Source of the DNA: Alteromonadaceae bacterium
Lineage (GTDB): Bacteria; Pseudomonadota; Gammaproteobacteria; Pseudomonadales; Oleiphilaceae
Assembly (NCBI GenBank): GCA_013393545.1
Contig: JABXHG010000604.1
Coordinates: 1-6,697, forward strand
Reading direction: 5' to 3'
DNA length: 6,697 bases
Both the position numbers and the translations under genes were made by a program. Below are positions 1 to 6,335 of this stretch, piece after piece. The notes beneath the pieces were generated by a model, which made no database searches, was not told the DNA's origin, and saw only the letters and a program-made list of their open reading frames with translations. Within the stretch, counting starts at the first letter, position 1, and the number at the start of each line of letters is the position of its first letter.

Positions 1-1
1 C

Positions 2-127
2 GTTTTTGTTCATTACAGCGCTATTCAAGGTGGCGGCTTCAAGACTCTGGCCGAAGGCCAGGAAGTCAGCTTCTCCGTGACCGATGGCCAGAAAGGCCCT
101 CAGGCAGAGAACGTTGTTGCCCTGTAA
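2..127 (+). CDS. CspA-family cold-shock protein, C-terminal part
   Basis: The window opens inside a gene whose last 41 codons read as the second half of a cold-shock domain. The segment starts with VFVHYSAI, the RNP2 nucleic-acid-binding motif, followed by a GGGFKTL turn and a typical end with EGQEVSFSV, then GP-QAENV. Members are about 65-75 residue, five-stranded beta-barrel proteins that bind single-stranded RNA and DNA and melt RNA secondary structure; many are cold-induced. The N-terminal half with RNP1 lies outside the window, so neither the start nor the cold-shock 5' UTR can be seen. The gene ends in TAA at 125-127 and is followed by its own terminator 20 bases later, so it is probably monocistronic or last in its unit. 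Which csp paralogue it is cannot be decided. Confidence 0.93.
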   Translation, partial: VFVHYSAIQGGGFKTLAEGQEVSFSVTDGQKGPQAENVVAL

Positions 128-147
128 CTAACAGGCTAACAGTGTTG

Positions 148-174
148 AAAAAGGCAGCTTCGGCTGCCTTTTTT
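148..174 (+). terminator. Rho-independent terminator of the cold-shock gene
   Basis: A perfect 6-bp stem, GGCAGC (153-158) and GCTGCC (163-168), closes a TTCG tetraloop and is followed by six T (169-174). A run of five A at 148-152 extends the stem against the T run, so it could also work on the opposite strand. It lies 20 bp after the cold-shock stop codon and separates that gene from the diguanylate cyclase. Confidence 0.93.
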
Positions 175-349
175 CGTTGGGTACGGCACCCGAAAGCAAC
201 ACCGAATCAGAAGCCTCGGATCAAAGCCGGTAATCACAATGTTGTCCCTGATCATGGTCTGATGTCCGCAACTGCTGTAAAACCCGGTTTTAAACCAACA
301 ATCGGGACGGTGGTTTATCTCCCGTTGCAGACACTTTTTGAGGCCAGGC
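175..349 (+). promoter_or_regulatory. Intergenic leader of the cyclase gene with an A/T-rich palindromic site
   Basis: This 175-bp stretch between the cold-shock terminator and the cyclase start has no convincing coding frame and should hold the cyclase promoter, but I could not find a well-spaced -35/-10 pair. Its notable element is a compact double palindrome at 279-296: AAAACC-c-GGTTTT (279-291) overlaps GGTTT-t-AAACC (286-296). This could be an operator or a hairpin. The ribosome-binding GAGG at 340-343 lies six bases before the ATG at 350 and decides the start. Confidence 0.4.
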
Positions 350-1465
350 ATGCCTGAATTCATGAACGACCTGTTCAGCGCGGGCAAGCATTCGCGCTAT
401 TTCAATCACACCCGAAGCTACGGCCTGTTTTCGCGGGTACGCACTATTGCCTGGATTCTGGCCATTCTGCAGACCGCCTGGATTCTGGTGGACTGGCTGC
501 TGTTGCCGGAAGACGTGAGCGGCACCATCGCCTATGGCCGTATCGTGGCCAGCGTCTCTTGTCTGGCACTGGGTATCTGGTTCAGCCATCCCTATCGGCT
601 GGAAATCTCGCTGATTCGCCTGTTGCTGCTGGTTCTGGTGCTGACCATTTTCCAGACCTGGAGCAATTTCATCCTGATCGGCCAGGGTTTTGAATCGGAA
701 GTGGTGGCCGGTTATGCCTTCTTTCCCTTCATGATCATCACCATGCTGGCCATTTTTCCGCTGACCATTCTGGAAGTTGCCGGCTTTGCCGTGTTTGTCA
801 TCCTTGTAGAGCTGGTTACCCAGCTATGGACTGGCAAATTCGGTGTGGTAACCGGCCTGAATGACCTCTGGTTGCTAGCAGTGCTTGGCTGCATTGCCGG
901 CTGGGCGTCGGTAAATCAGCTGAGCATGCTGCTGGTGCTTTATCGCCAGGCCACTCGCGACCCGCTCACCGGGCTGGCCAACCGCCGGCAGGTGATGGAA
1001 CAGCTAGATGGCGATATCAGAGATGCACACGAACACAACAAGCCCCTGTCGGTGCTGCTGTTTGATCTGGACAAGTTCAAAAGCTTCAACGACAACCACG
1101 GCCATGCCGCCGGCGATCTGGTACTCAAGCAATTTGCCCGCATTCTTAAAGACAACGCCGCGCGCAAAGTGGACCTGGCCGGGCGCTTCGGGGGCGAGGA
1201 GTTTTTGATGATTTTGCCGGGCATGGACGAAAAGGAGGCCGTGCAGGTGGCAGATGGCGTGCGCCACGGGTGTCATGATACCCGGGTGAAAGTGCCCACT
1301 GGTGAAGAAGTCAGCTTCAGCACCAGCATCGGCATTGCGGTACTGCATGACAAGGATGAGGATCGCACCCGATTACTGCAACGGGCAGACGACGCCCTCT
1401 ATGCCGCCAAAGACGGCGGGCGGGACCGCCACGTGGTAGCGCCTAAAGCTGAGAAAATCGAATAA
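350..1465 (+). CDS. Membrane-bound diguanylate cyclase (GGDEF domain)
   Basis: This enzyme condenses two GTP into cyclic di-GMP, the second messenger that favours biofilm and sessile growth. Residues 31-200 are hydrophobic and give about six membrane helices (roughly 31-52, 60-80, 87-111, 118-140, 141-160, 172-197), with no recognised periplasmic sensor fold. A short linker leads to the GGDEF domain at about 200-365: DPLTGLANRR (204-213), the metal-binding FDLD (238-241), ND-HGH-AGD (247-255), the active-site GGEEF (281-285) and a late SIGIA strand (326-330). RKVD (272-275), five residues before GGEEF, is a canonical inhibitory I-site, so product feedback is expected. All catalytic residues look intact, which predicts an active cyclase. 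There is no EAL domain. ATG 350 is chosen because GAGG sits six bases upstream; a TTG at 338 in the same frame lacks such a site. The signal sensed is unknown. The last 23 bp overlap the convergent methyltransferase gene. Confidence 0.95.
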   Translation: MPEFMNDLFSAGKHSRYFNHTRSYGLFSRVRTIAWILAILQTAWILVDWLLLPEDVSGTIAYGRIVASVSCLALGIWFSHPYRLEISLIRLLLLVLVLTIFQTWSNFILIGQGFESEVVAGYAFFPFMIITMLAIFPLTILEVAGFAVFVILVELVTQLWTGKFGVVTGLNDLWLLAVLGCIAGWASVNQLSMLLVLYRQATRDPLTGLANRRQVMEQLDGDIRDAHEHNKPLSVLLFDLDKFKSFNDNHGHAAGDLVLKQFARILKDNAARKVDLAGRFGGEEFLMILPGMDEKEAVQVADGVRHGCHDTRVKVPTGEEVSFSTSIGIAVLHDKDEDRTRLLQRADDALYAAKDGGRDRHVVAPKAEKIE

Positions 1466-2339
1466 GCTCGAACTCCTTCTCCAGGCTGGAGGCCAGGTGC
1501 CGGATGTGCGTGGGCGTGATTTCACAGCAACCGCCCACTACTCGCGCGCCATCCGTTATCCACTGGTGCACCAGTTCCGTGTAAGCTTTCGGTGGGATAT
1601 CATCCCGGGCTTCCAGAGCGTCAACAGAACCACCTTTGGCCATCTCTTCAACCGACTCAAACGCATTGGCGTAACCGCCGACAACCGGATACATACCGGC
1701 CAGTTCCGGCATGGAAGCAGTCAGGATCTCGGGGTCACAGCAATTGAGCATGATCGCTTTCGGTCCATAGCCGGCTACCGCAGCCACCGCCTGGCTCAGG
1801 GTTTCTCCCGAACGCAAATCCCCGTTCACTTCCACGCGGAAAGCCACCCCAAACGGTTTTCCGTATTCACTTGCCACCGCGCAGGCAGCACGGGCTTCCC
1901 GGATGTTGGTCATGGTCTCGATCAGGAACACATCCGCCTGCTGCTGCGTCTCGGCAATCACCGAATATTCGTTTTCCAGGTCTACCTGCGTGCGGGCGGG
2001 CTCTCCCTGGTAACTGCCGGTTAAAGGGGGCAGACACCCAGCAGTATCCACATCCGCACCGGTCTCATCGATGGCTTTCTGCAGGGCCTCAAAAGCTTGT
2101 TGATGAACTGCCGCCAGCTGGTCACGTGCACCGAGGCGGGCCAAGCGCGTCGGTGTGGCGGGATAGGTGTTCAAAGTCAGAGTTTTTGCGCCGGCACGAA
2201 TAAACTCCCGATGAACGGAAGTAACAATCTCCGGATGCTCCAGCATCACCGCTACCGACCAGAGCGGCGAACTCACATCCGGCGCCCGCCGGTAGATTTC
2301 CTGGCCGAGGCCGCCATCAAGCAATGCAATCGGTGTCAC
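1443..2339 (-). CDS. Homocysteine S-methyltransferase family protein
   Basis: The 298-residue product fits the Hcy-binding TIM-barrel family (MmuM, BHMT and the MetH N-terminal module), which transfers a methyl group to homocysteine to give methionine in the cytoplasm. Visible features are LLDGGLGQE near the N-terminus (6-14), the substrate-pocket strand LTLNTY (54-59), ETM (141-143), MLNCC (197-201) and GGCCEITP (269-276). Cys200 with Cys271 and Cys272 match the three zinc ligands that activate the homocysteine thiol. It is a stand-alone domain, about the length of MmuM, without cobalamin or folate modules. The methyl donor (S-methylmethionine, SAM, betaine or another) cannot be told from the sequence. 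The GTG start at 2339 is chosen because AAGGGG lies eight bases upstream (2348-2353) and the protein then begins just before the conserved DGG strand. The frame stays open upstream to 2597, but that part is antisense to the symporter and lacks family features. The neighbouring truncated symporter is divergent, so no operon partner is visible. Confidence 0.9.
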   Translation of the reverse strand: MTPIALLDGGLGQEIYRRAPDVSSPLWSVAVMLEHPEIVTSVHREFIRAGAKTLTLNTYPATPTRLARLGARDQLAAVHQQAFEALQKAIDETGADVDTAGCLPPLTGSYQGEPARTQVDLENEYSVIAETQQQADVFLIETMTNIREARAACAVASEYGKPFGVAFRVEVNGDLRSGETLSQAVAAVAGYGPKAIMLNCCDPEILTASMPELAGMYPVVGGYANAFESVEEMAKGGSVDALEARDDIPPKAYTELVHQWITDGARVVGGCCEITPTHIRHLASSLEKEFELIRFSQL

Positions 2340-2460
2340 GGCGTATTCCCCTTCGGTTTTCGAGTTTGCCTTGATGCTGTCAGCGTAACACCCGCCAGCC
2401 CCTCGCACGATCCCGGCGAACCAAATAGCACCACCTTGAGCGGTTGCCGCCGGGAGCGGC
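2340..2460. other. Divergent spacer and probable deletion junction
   Basis: This stretch separates the methyltransferase start from the first recognisable symporter codons. It should carry the methyltransferase promoter on the minus strand, yet no clear -10/-35 pair is visible. In the symporter frame TGA at 2437-2439 is the last stop, and the codons 2440-2460 just after it do not resemble the family. A small GC-rich hairpin, GCCGC (2446-2450) and GCGGC (2456-2460), and a CCGCGG palindrome (2461-2466) sit where symporter homology begins. Confidence 0.4.
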
Positions 2461-3486
2461 CCGCGGTGGATTTCTCTGATCTCTGTACTGTACATGCTGT
2501 GTTTTCTCGCAGCCGAGCTGACGGCCATCGGCTCCATCACCAACCTGCTGTCCGATTTGAACGGCCAGTGGGTGATTATCGGCGTCGCACTCACCACCCT
2601 GATTTACACCACCTGGGGTGGCTTACGGGCCAGCCTGACCACTGATCGCTGGCAGGCCCTGCTCCTGATGGGCTTACTGGCAGCTGTTCTTTTGGTGGAC
2701 TGGAAACATCTGCCCACCATCGAACAGAGCGCCACCATGCCCGGCATTCCATTCTGGAGTGCGGTCAGTGTTGCCTTAACTCTTGTGCTGGCTGTCACCG
2801 CCGCCAATCTTTTTCATCAGGGATATTGGCAGAGAGTCTGGGCTGCCAAAGACAGCGCCTCTCTGTGGAAGGGAGCCCTGCTGGGCGGCGGCACGACTGT
2901 GATCGTGGTGGCCATCGTCGGCGGTCTCGGCATGAGTGCTGCCATAGCGGGGCTCGATCTCGGCCAGCCTCCCATTCCTTTCTTTGCACTACTCAGTTCC
3001 GCCCCGCAATGGCTGGGTGCCGTCGCGCTGGTGCTGGCAGTCACGCTGGTGGCTTCTTCGGTCGACACGCTGCAAAACGGTATCGCATCGCTGGCCGTTG
3101 CCGAGAAAAAAGGCCTGACATTACCTGGCGCCCGTTGGGTCACCGTGGCTCTGATGATTCCAGTGGTTGTCATCGCCTTACAGGGCGCTTCGGTCTTGCG
3201 CCTGTTCCTGATCGCCGATCTGCTGTGTGCCACGGCGATTGTACCGGTTTTGATGGGCCTCTGGCCGAGGGTCACTCCCAGCGCTGCTTTCGCAGGGGTA
3301 CTGGCCGGCCTGGCGGGCGCTATTGTGCCCAACTGGTTGATGACAGGTAGTTTGTCCGAGGCACTGCACATTGCCAGTTTTCCGGGCGGGGCGCCCACCT
3401 TGGCACCCTTTGCCGGAGCCTTGCTAGCCTCGGCGCTGGTCACACTGCTATTGACCGTAACCCGGCGCTCAGTCAAACAAGCTTAA
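2461..3486 (+). pseudogene. Sodium:solute symporter (SSS family), N-terminally truncated
   Basis: The readable part matches the C-terminal two thirds of a Na+/solute symporter with the LeuT-like fold, an inner-membrane carrier that uses the sodium gradient. Numbered from the ATG at 2494 (330 codons), the landmarks are FLAAELTAIG in helix 4 (4-13), the hallmark YTTWGGLRASLTTDRWQA (38-55), FHQGYWQRVWAAKD (107-120) and the helix-8 ASSVDTLQNGIASL (187-200), whose SS pair matches a sodium-site position. About nine hydrophobic segments follow one another. Family members usually have 450-550 residues, so roughly the first 110-150 (helices 1-3) are missing. Similarity also runs upstream of the ATG (PRWISLISVLY, 2461-2493), so that ATG lies inside a membrane helix, and no Shine-Dalgarno precedes it. 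There is no ATG, GTG or TTG between TGA 2437 and 2494. The rest of the frame is undamaged, suggesting a recent 5' deletion or an assembly join. The substrate is unknown. An automated caller would report 2494-3486 as a CDS. Confidence 0.75.
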
Positions 3487-4111
3487 CAAGGATATCGTGC
3501 AGAACATTGGCGGCAGAATGCAGCCGGCGGGAGCTGTCCATCAGATGATGGTAGATTTCCCGCTTTTTCAACATCTCCACCGTGACCTCCCCCTGGAACA
3601 GTTCTGCCAGGCTATGGCGGTACAAGCGCTCGATGCGCCGATGGGCATGGCGGGCCGTGTGAGCTTCCTTCTCGGCCCCCGCCGGGTACGACGACAACTC
3701 GGTGAATCCGCGCTCCAGAGCTTCGCACCCCTGCAGTAGTTCATCCAGAACCGCTTGCATATGCCGGTCCGGTGTCACGCCAAAATCCATGATCTCGTTA
3801 ATCGTGCTTTTGCTGTGAGTAACAATCCAGTCCAGCGCTTCTATGGCCCGGTAGATGTCTTCCCGGTCAATCGGCGTCGAGAATGCCCGGTTCAGCTGAT
3901 GCAAATTGCGAATTTTCAGGGTATCGGCAGAGTGCTCATCTTCACACAACTGCTCCGACAACTCTTCCGTCGGGTTGCGCATGTATTCATGAAGCTTGGC
4001 CATGGTGACACGCACCTGACCGCTCTGCTCCGCCAGTAAACCGAAAAAGTCCGGAGACTTGGGAATGACCTTCGCTACCAGCCGGCTCAAGAAACTTTCT
4101 TTTTCCGCCAT
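3473..4111 (-). CDS. DUF47 (PhoU-like) family protein, Pit transporter partner
   Basis: The 212-residue, mostly helical, soluble protein has the usual length of the DUF47/TIGR00153 family, distant relatives of PhoU. The N-terminus (FLSRLVAKVIPKSPDFFGLL, 7-26) and the central FSTPIDREDIYRAIEALD (77-94) are family hallmarks; the acidic E/D-x-x-D residues there resemble PhoU metal-cluster ligands. A second, PhoU-like helix pair lies at 184-207 (KREIYHHLMD..ANVLHDI). Genes of this family typically sit next to Pit transporters and are thought to regulate or assist them; the mechanism is not settled. Here it lies downstream of pit, 31 bp after its stop, on the same strand, so co-transcription is likely. 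Two ATG codons are possible: 4117 lies only three bases after the AAAGGA at 4121-4126, whereas 4111 lies nine bases after it, so 4111 is preferred (two residues shorter). Its 3' end overlaps the symporter end by 14 bp. Confidence 0.92.
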   Translation of the reverse strand: MAEKESFLSRLVAKVIPKSPDFFGLLAEQSGQVRVTMAKLHEYMRNPTEELSEQLCEDEHSADTLKIRNLHQLNRAFSTPIDREDIYRAIEALDWIVTHSKSTINEIMDFGVTPDRHMQAVLDELLQGCEALERGFTELSSYPAGAEKEAHTARHAHRRIERLYRHSLAELFQGEVTVEMLKKREIYHHLMDSSRRLHSAANVLHDILVKLV

Positions 4112-4142
4112 AAACATGAATCCTTTCCGGTATCAAAACCGT

Positions 4143-5183
4143 CTAAAACAGCCATTTCAAAACATCCACCATCAAATACCCCGCCATTGCCAGAATGCCA
4201 GCGCCGGGTATTGTGATCAGCCAGGTTGTGCCAATCTCGCGGGCTTTGGTCCAACGCACGGCCCTGGGGCGTTCCGAGGCGCCAACGCCCATGATCGAAG
4301 ATGAAACAACGTGGGTGGTGGAAACCGGCGCCCCCACCATGGAGGCGGCAAATACGACACTGGCCGAGGTCAGCTGGGAATTTAACGCATGAAGCGGGCG
4401 AATCTTGTAAATGGCAAAAGCAAGCGTCCGGACAATTTTCCAGCCTCCCAGAACCGTACCCAGTGTAATGGCTGATGCGCAGATTACGATCACCCAGGTT
4501 GGCACCGTAAAGCTGTCAATTTCCCCGCTGAGCAAAAGACAAAGAGTAAGAATACCCATGCTTTTCTGAGCATCGTTAGCGCCATGAGAGAAAGCCAGCC
4601 CGGCGGTGGTGAGCCATTGGGCCCCACGCAATTCCCGGTTAACCAGGGGGCTGGCTGCACGCAGTAAAAAAAGCGTTATACGCTGGAGCGCAAAGCCAAC
4701 CCAGAAACCAGCAATGGGAGAAAGAATCAGAGCCAGCAGCACCTTGGTCACCCCGGTAAATTCCCCGTGGGTCAGTGCTTCGAATCCCCAAACCACCTGC
4801 TCCGGGCCCGCCGACACCATGACCGCACCACACATACCACCAACCAGGGCATGGGAGGATGAAGACGGTAGCCCCCGCCACCAGGTCAGTAAATTCCAGG
4901 CAGTGGCCGCCACAATGCCACAAAGGACGACAATCAGAGACAGCGTTTCGGGTAAATCGTCGAGAGTGACAAATTTGCCAATGGTGTTGGCAACGGCGGT
5001 CCCCCCTAACACCGGCCCCAGGAAGGTAAAACTTCCCACCACAATAACCGACTGGATCGGAGTCATGGCCCTGGAGGCAATCACCGGGGCAATCATGTTG
5101 GAGGCGTCATGAAAGCCGTTGGTAAAGTCGAACAACACAACAATGCCGACAGCGAAGGCAATCAAAAGTCCGACAGTATCCAT
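4143..5183 (-). CDS. pit: Low-affinity inorganic phosphate transporter, PiT family
   Basis: This inner-membrane carrier imports inorganic phosphate, usually as a metal-phosphate complex driven by the proton gradient. The 346-residue protein holds both inverted PiT repeats: FDFTNGFHDASNMIAPVIAS (18-37) near the N-terminus and AFSHGANDAQKSMGILTL (197-214) in the second half, with the GANDAQK signature at 201-207. Paired GLPSSSSHALVGG (104-116) and GAPVSTTHVVSSSIMG (284-299) form the conserved serine/threonine loops. About ten hydrophobic segments are visible. It is shorter than E. coli PitA (about 500 residues) because it lacks the long central loop, as is common in Pit proteins paired with DUF47. 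The ATG at 5183 is preceded by AAGGAG at 5193-5198, nine bases away. It is the first gene of a two-gene unit with the DUF47 gene. No PhoB box was recognised upstream, which would fit a constitutive low-affinity system. Confidence 0.95.
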   Translation of the reverse strand: MDTVGLLIAFAVGIVVLFDFTNGFHDASNMIAPVIASRAMTPIQSVIVVGSFTFLGPVLGGTAVANTIGKFVTLDDLPETLSLIVVLCGIVAATAWNLLTWWRGLPSSSSHALVGGMCGAVMVSAGPEQVVWGFEALTHGEFTGVTKVLLALILSPIAGFWVGFALQRITLFLLRAASPLVNRELRGAQWLTTAGLAFSHGANDAQKSMGILTLCLLLSGEIDSFTVPTWVIVICASAITLGTVLGGWKIVRTLAFAIYKIRPLHALNSQLTSASVVFAASMVGAPVSTTHVVSSSIMGVGASERPRAVRWTKAREIGTTWLITIPGAGILAMAGYLMVDVLKWLF

Positions 5184-5222
5184 AGCGGCTCACTCCTTAA
5201 ACCTGCCTGCAGGGCACAGGCA

Positions 5223-5272
5223 TCTCGCCCCTTGCCGGAGACAGGCCAGAGAGCCTCTGAATAGGGGCGAGA
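5223..5272. repeat. 10-bp perfect inverted repeat upstream of pit
   Basis: TCTCGCCCCT (5223-5232) and AGGGGCGAGA (5263-5272) are exact reverse complements separated by 30 bases. Inside the loop lie two competing small hairpins: AGGC/GCCT (5243-5246, 5253-5256) and CAGAG/CTCTG (5247-5251, 5255-5259). In the pit transcript this would form a branched stem-loop 40 bases before the start codon; in DNA it could be a paired operator. No T run follows either arm, so it is not a standard terminator. Confidence 0.6.
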
Positions 5273-5274
5273 CG

Positions 5275-5310
5275 ATTAAAAGGAGGGCATGTTATCACAC
5301 TGCAAAGAGT
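5275..5310 (-). promoter_or_regulatory. Possible sigma-70 promoter for pit-DUF47
   Basis: On the minus strand TTTAAT (5275-5280) matches the -10 consensus at five of six positions. TTGCAG upstream (5300-5305) matches only the first three bases of the -35 consensus, and the 19-base spacer is long. Transcription would start near 5268, inside the right arm of the inverted repeat. This is a weak prediction; it also overlaps the Shine-Dalgarno of the small plus-strand frame. Confidence 0.25.
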
Positions 5311-5455
5311 GTGGATTGAACGGGTTACCCAGCCCTACAACGATGGCACCCTCATCGATATCTGGTTCCATTCCGGGGCACCACCGGCGGACCGCCCCCC
5401 TCAACCAGACCCTCGACATTTCCATGCCGAAGGCGGGAAGCTGTGTGACTGGTAG
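5309..5455 (+). CDS. Small unrecognised protein, start uncertain or frameshifted
   Basis: I do not recognise this product. The frame reads as natural protein: VWIERVTQPYNDGTLIDIWF, then a proline-rich stretch (PPADRPPQPDP) and an end with RHFHAEGGKLCDW, with mostly C or G at third codon positions. It ends at TAG 5453-5455 and is open from 5261. GTG 5309 gives 48 residues and is the only usual start codon in frame, but it has no good ribosome-binding site. A strong AGGAGGG at 5281-5287 lies upstream, followed by an ATG at 5289 that is in another frame; one extra base just after that ATG would join it to this frame (M-x-ITLQRVWIERV). So the gene may be frameshifted at its start, mis-sequenced, or begin at a rare codon such as ATC 5294, seven bases after the AGGAGG. 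No signal peptide or membrane helix is seen. An antisense frame of similar size exists, so the call is tentative. Confidence 0.4.
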   Translation: MWIERVTQPYNDGTLIDIWFHSGAPPADRPPQPDPRHFHAEGGKLCDW

Positions 5456-5475
5456 GTCAGCCTGTCACCAGAGGC

Positions 5476-6327
5476 TCAACGGCAGCCCAAAGCTTGCGCG
5501 TGATGCCTCAGGTGATCTTCGATAAAGCTGGCGATAAAGAAGTAACTATGGTCATACCCGGGCCGCAGGCGCAGCTCCAGTGGGTGGCTGGCTGCGTCGC
5601 ACGCCGCTTTCAGCGCTTCGGGTTTCAGCTGCTCTTCCAGAAAATTGTCCGCCTCGCCCTGATCCACCAGCAGCGGCAGCTTCTCCTTCGCCGTTGCCAC
5701 CAGCTCGCAGGCATCCCAGGCTTTCCAGCTCTCCCGGTCGTCCCCCAGATAACCACTAAAGGCTTTCTCGCCCCAGGGGCAGTTCACCGGGTTGGTGATC
5801 GGCGCGAAGGCCGAAACCGAGGCATAGCGCCCGGGATTCTTCAGGGCACAGATCAACGCTCCGTGGCCACCCATGGAATGGCCGCTGATGGCACGTTTGT
5901 CGGTGACCGGGAAGTGCTGCTCAATCAGCGCCGGCAGCTCGTCGGTCACGTAATCGTACATGTTGTAGTGGGCCGGCCAGGGCTCGCGGGTGGCGTTCAC
6001 GTAGAAGCCAGCGCCAGAGCCGAAATCGTAACTCTCATGCTCGCCGGGCAGGTCGGTGCCCCGCGGGCTGGTATCCGGCGCCACCAGGGCGATGCCCAGT
6101 TCCGCCGCCACCCGCTGGGCGCCGGCCTTCTGCATGAAATTTTCATCGGTGCAGGTCAATCCGGAGAGCCAGTAGAGCACCGGCACCTTTTGAGTCTCCG
6201 CCTGCGGCGGCAGGTAGATGGCGAACACCATCTTCGTGCCGGTTGCCGTGGATGCGTGCTTGTAACGCTTGAGCCAGCCGCCAAAACACTTGTTGCTGGC
6301 CACCAGCTCCGGAGTGGTGTTGCTCAT
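5476..6327 (-). CDS. fghA: S-formylglutathione hydrolase
   Basis: This cytoplasmic serine esterase hydrolyses S-formylglutathione to formate and glutathione, the second step of glutathione-dependent formaldehyde detoxification. At 283 residues it has the family's usual length (human esterase D, E. coli FrmB/YeiG). Visible motifs are [10 protein letters not shown] (55-64), which forms the oxyanion region, APDTSPRG (83-90), the nucleophile elbow [10 protein letters not shown] (148-157) with catalytic Ser151, DQGEADNFL (222-230) with the acidic triad member (probably Asp227), and GYDHSYFFI (257-265) with His260. All are intact. ATG 6327 is supported by GAGG at 6334-6337, six bases upstream; this site overlaps the stop codon of adhC. 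The 8-bp spacing from adhC indicates one operon and likely translational coupling. No terminator hairpin with a T run was seen after the stop. The E. coli name would be frmB. Confidence 0.96.
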   Translation of the reverse strand: MSNTTPELVASNKCFGGWLKRYKHASTATGTKMVFAIYLPPQAETQKVPVLYWLSGLTCTDENFMQKAGAQRVAAELGIALVAPDTSPRGTDLPGEHESYDFGSGAGFYVNATREPWPAHYNMYDYVTDELPALIEQHFPVTDKRAISGHSMGGHGALICALKNPGRYASVSAFAPITNPVNCPWGEKAFSGYLGDDRESWKAWDACELVATAKEKLPLLVDQGEADNFLEEQLKPEALKAACDAASHPLELRLRPGYDHSYFFIASFIEDHLRHHAQALGCR

Positions 6328-6335
6328 GTGCTACC

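Noticed and set aside
338..349. TTG at 338 as the start of the diguanylate cyclase
   Set aside because: The GAGG at 340-343 would lie inside the coding frame, while it is correctly spaced for the ATG at 350.
2336..2470. Minus-strand frame reading PLKVVLFGSPGS that ends in a GTGA overlap with the methyltransferase start
   Set aside because: It looks slightly protein-like and the stop/start overlap is typical of coupled genes, but it has no start codon in a sensible place and resembles nothing I know; the overlap is probably chance.
2340..2597. N-terminal extension of the methyltransferase up to 2597 on the minus strand
   Set aside because: The extra 86 residues lack family features and are largely antisense to the symporter; the GTG at 2339 has a well-placed AAGGGG and puts the DGG strand at the N-terminus.
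5462..5468. CTGTCAC resembling a PhoB half-site
   Set aside because: A Pho box needs two direct repeats 11 bp apart; only one is present and it lies far from the pit start, next to the fghA stop.
5445..5468. GTGAC/GTCAC inverted repeat between the small frame and fghA as a terminator
   Set aside because: The stem is only 5 bp with a 14-base loop and no T run on either strand.
5289..5525. Plus-strand frame starting MLSHCKECG, resembling half a zinc ribbon
   Set aside because: Only one CxxC is present, the rest is low-complexity serine/proline/arginine sequence unlike a real protein, and the frame runs into the 3' end of fghA antisense.
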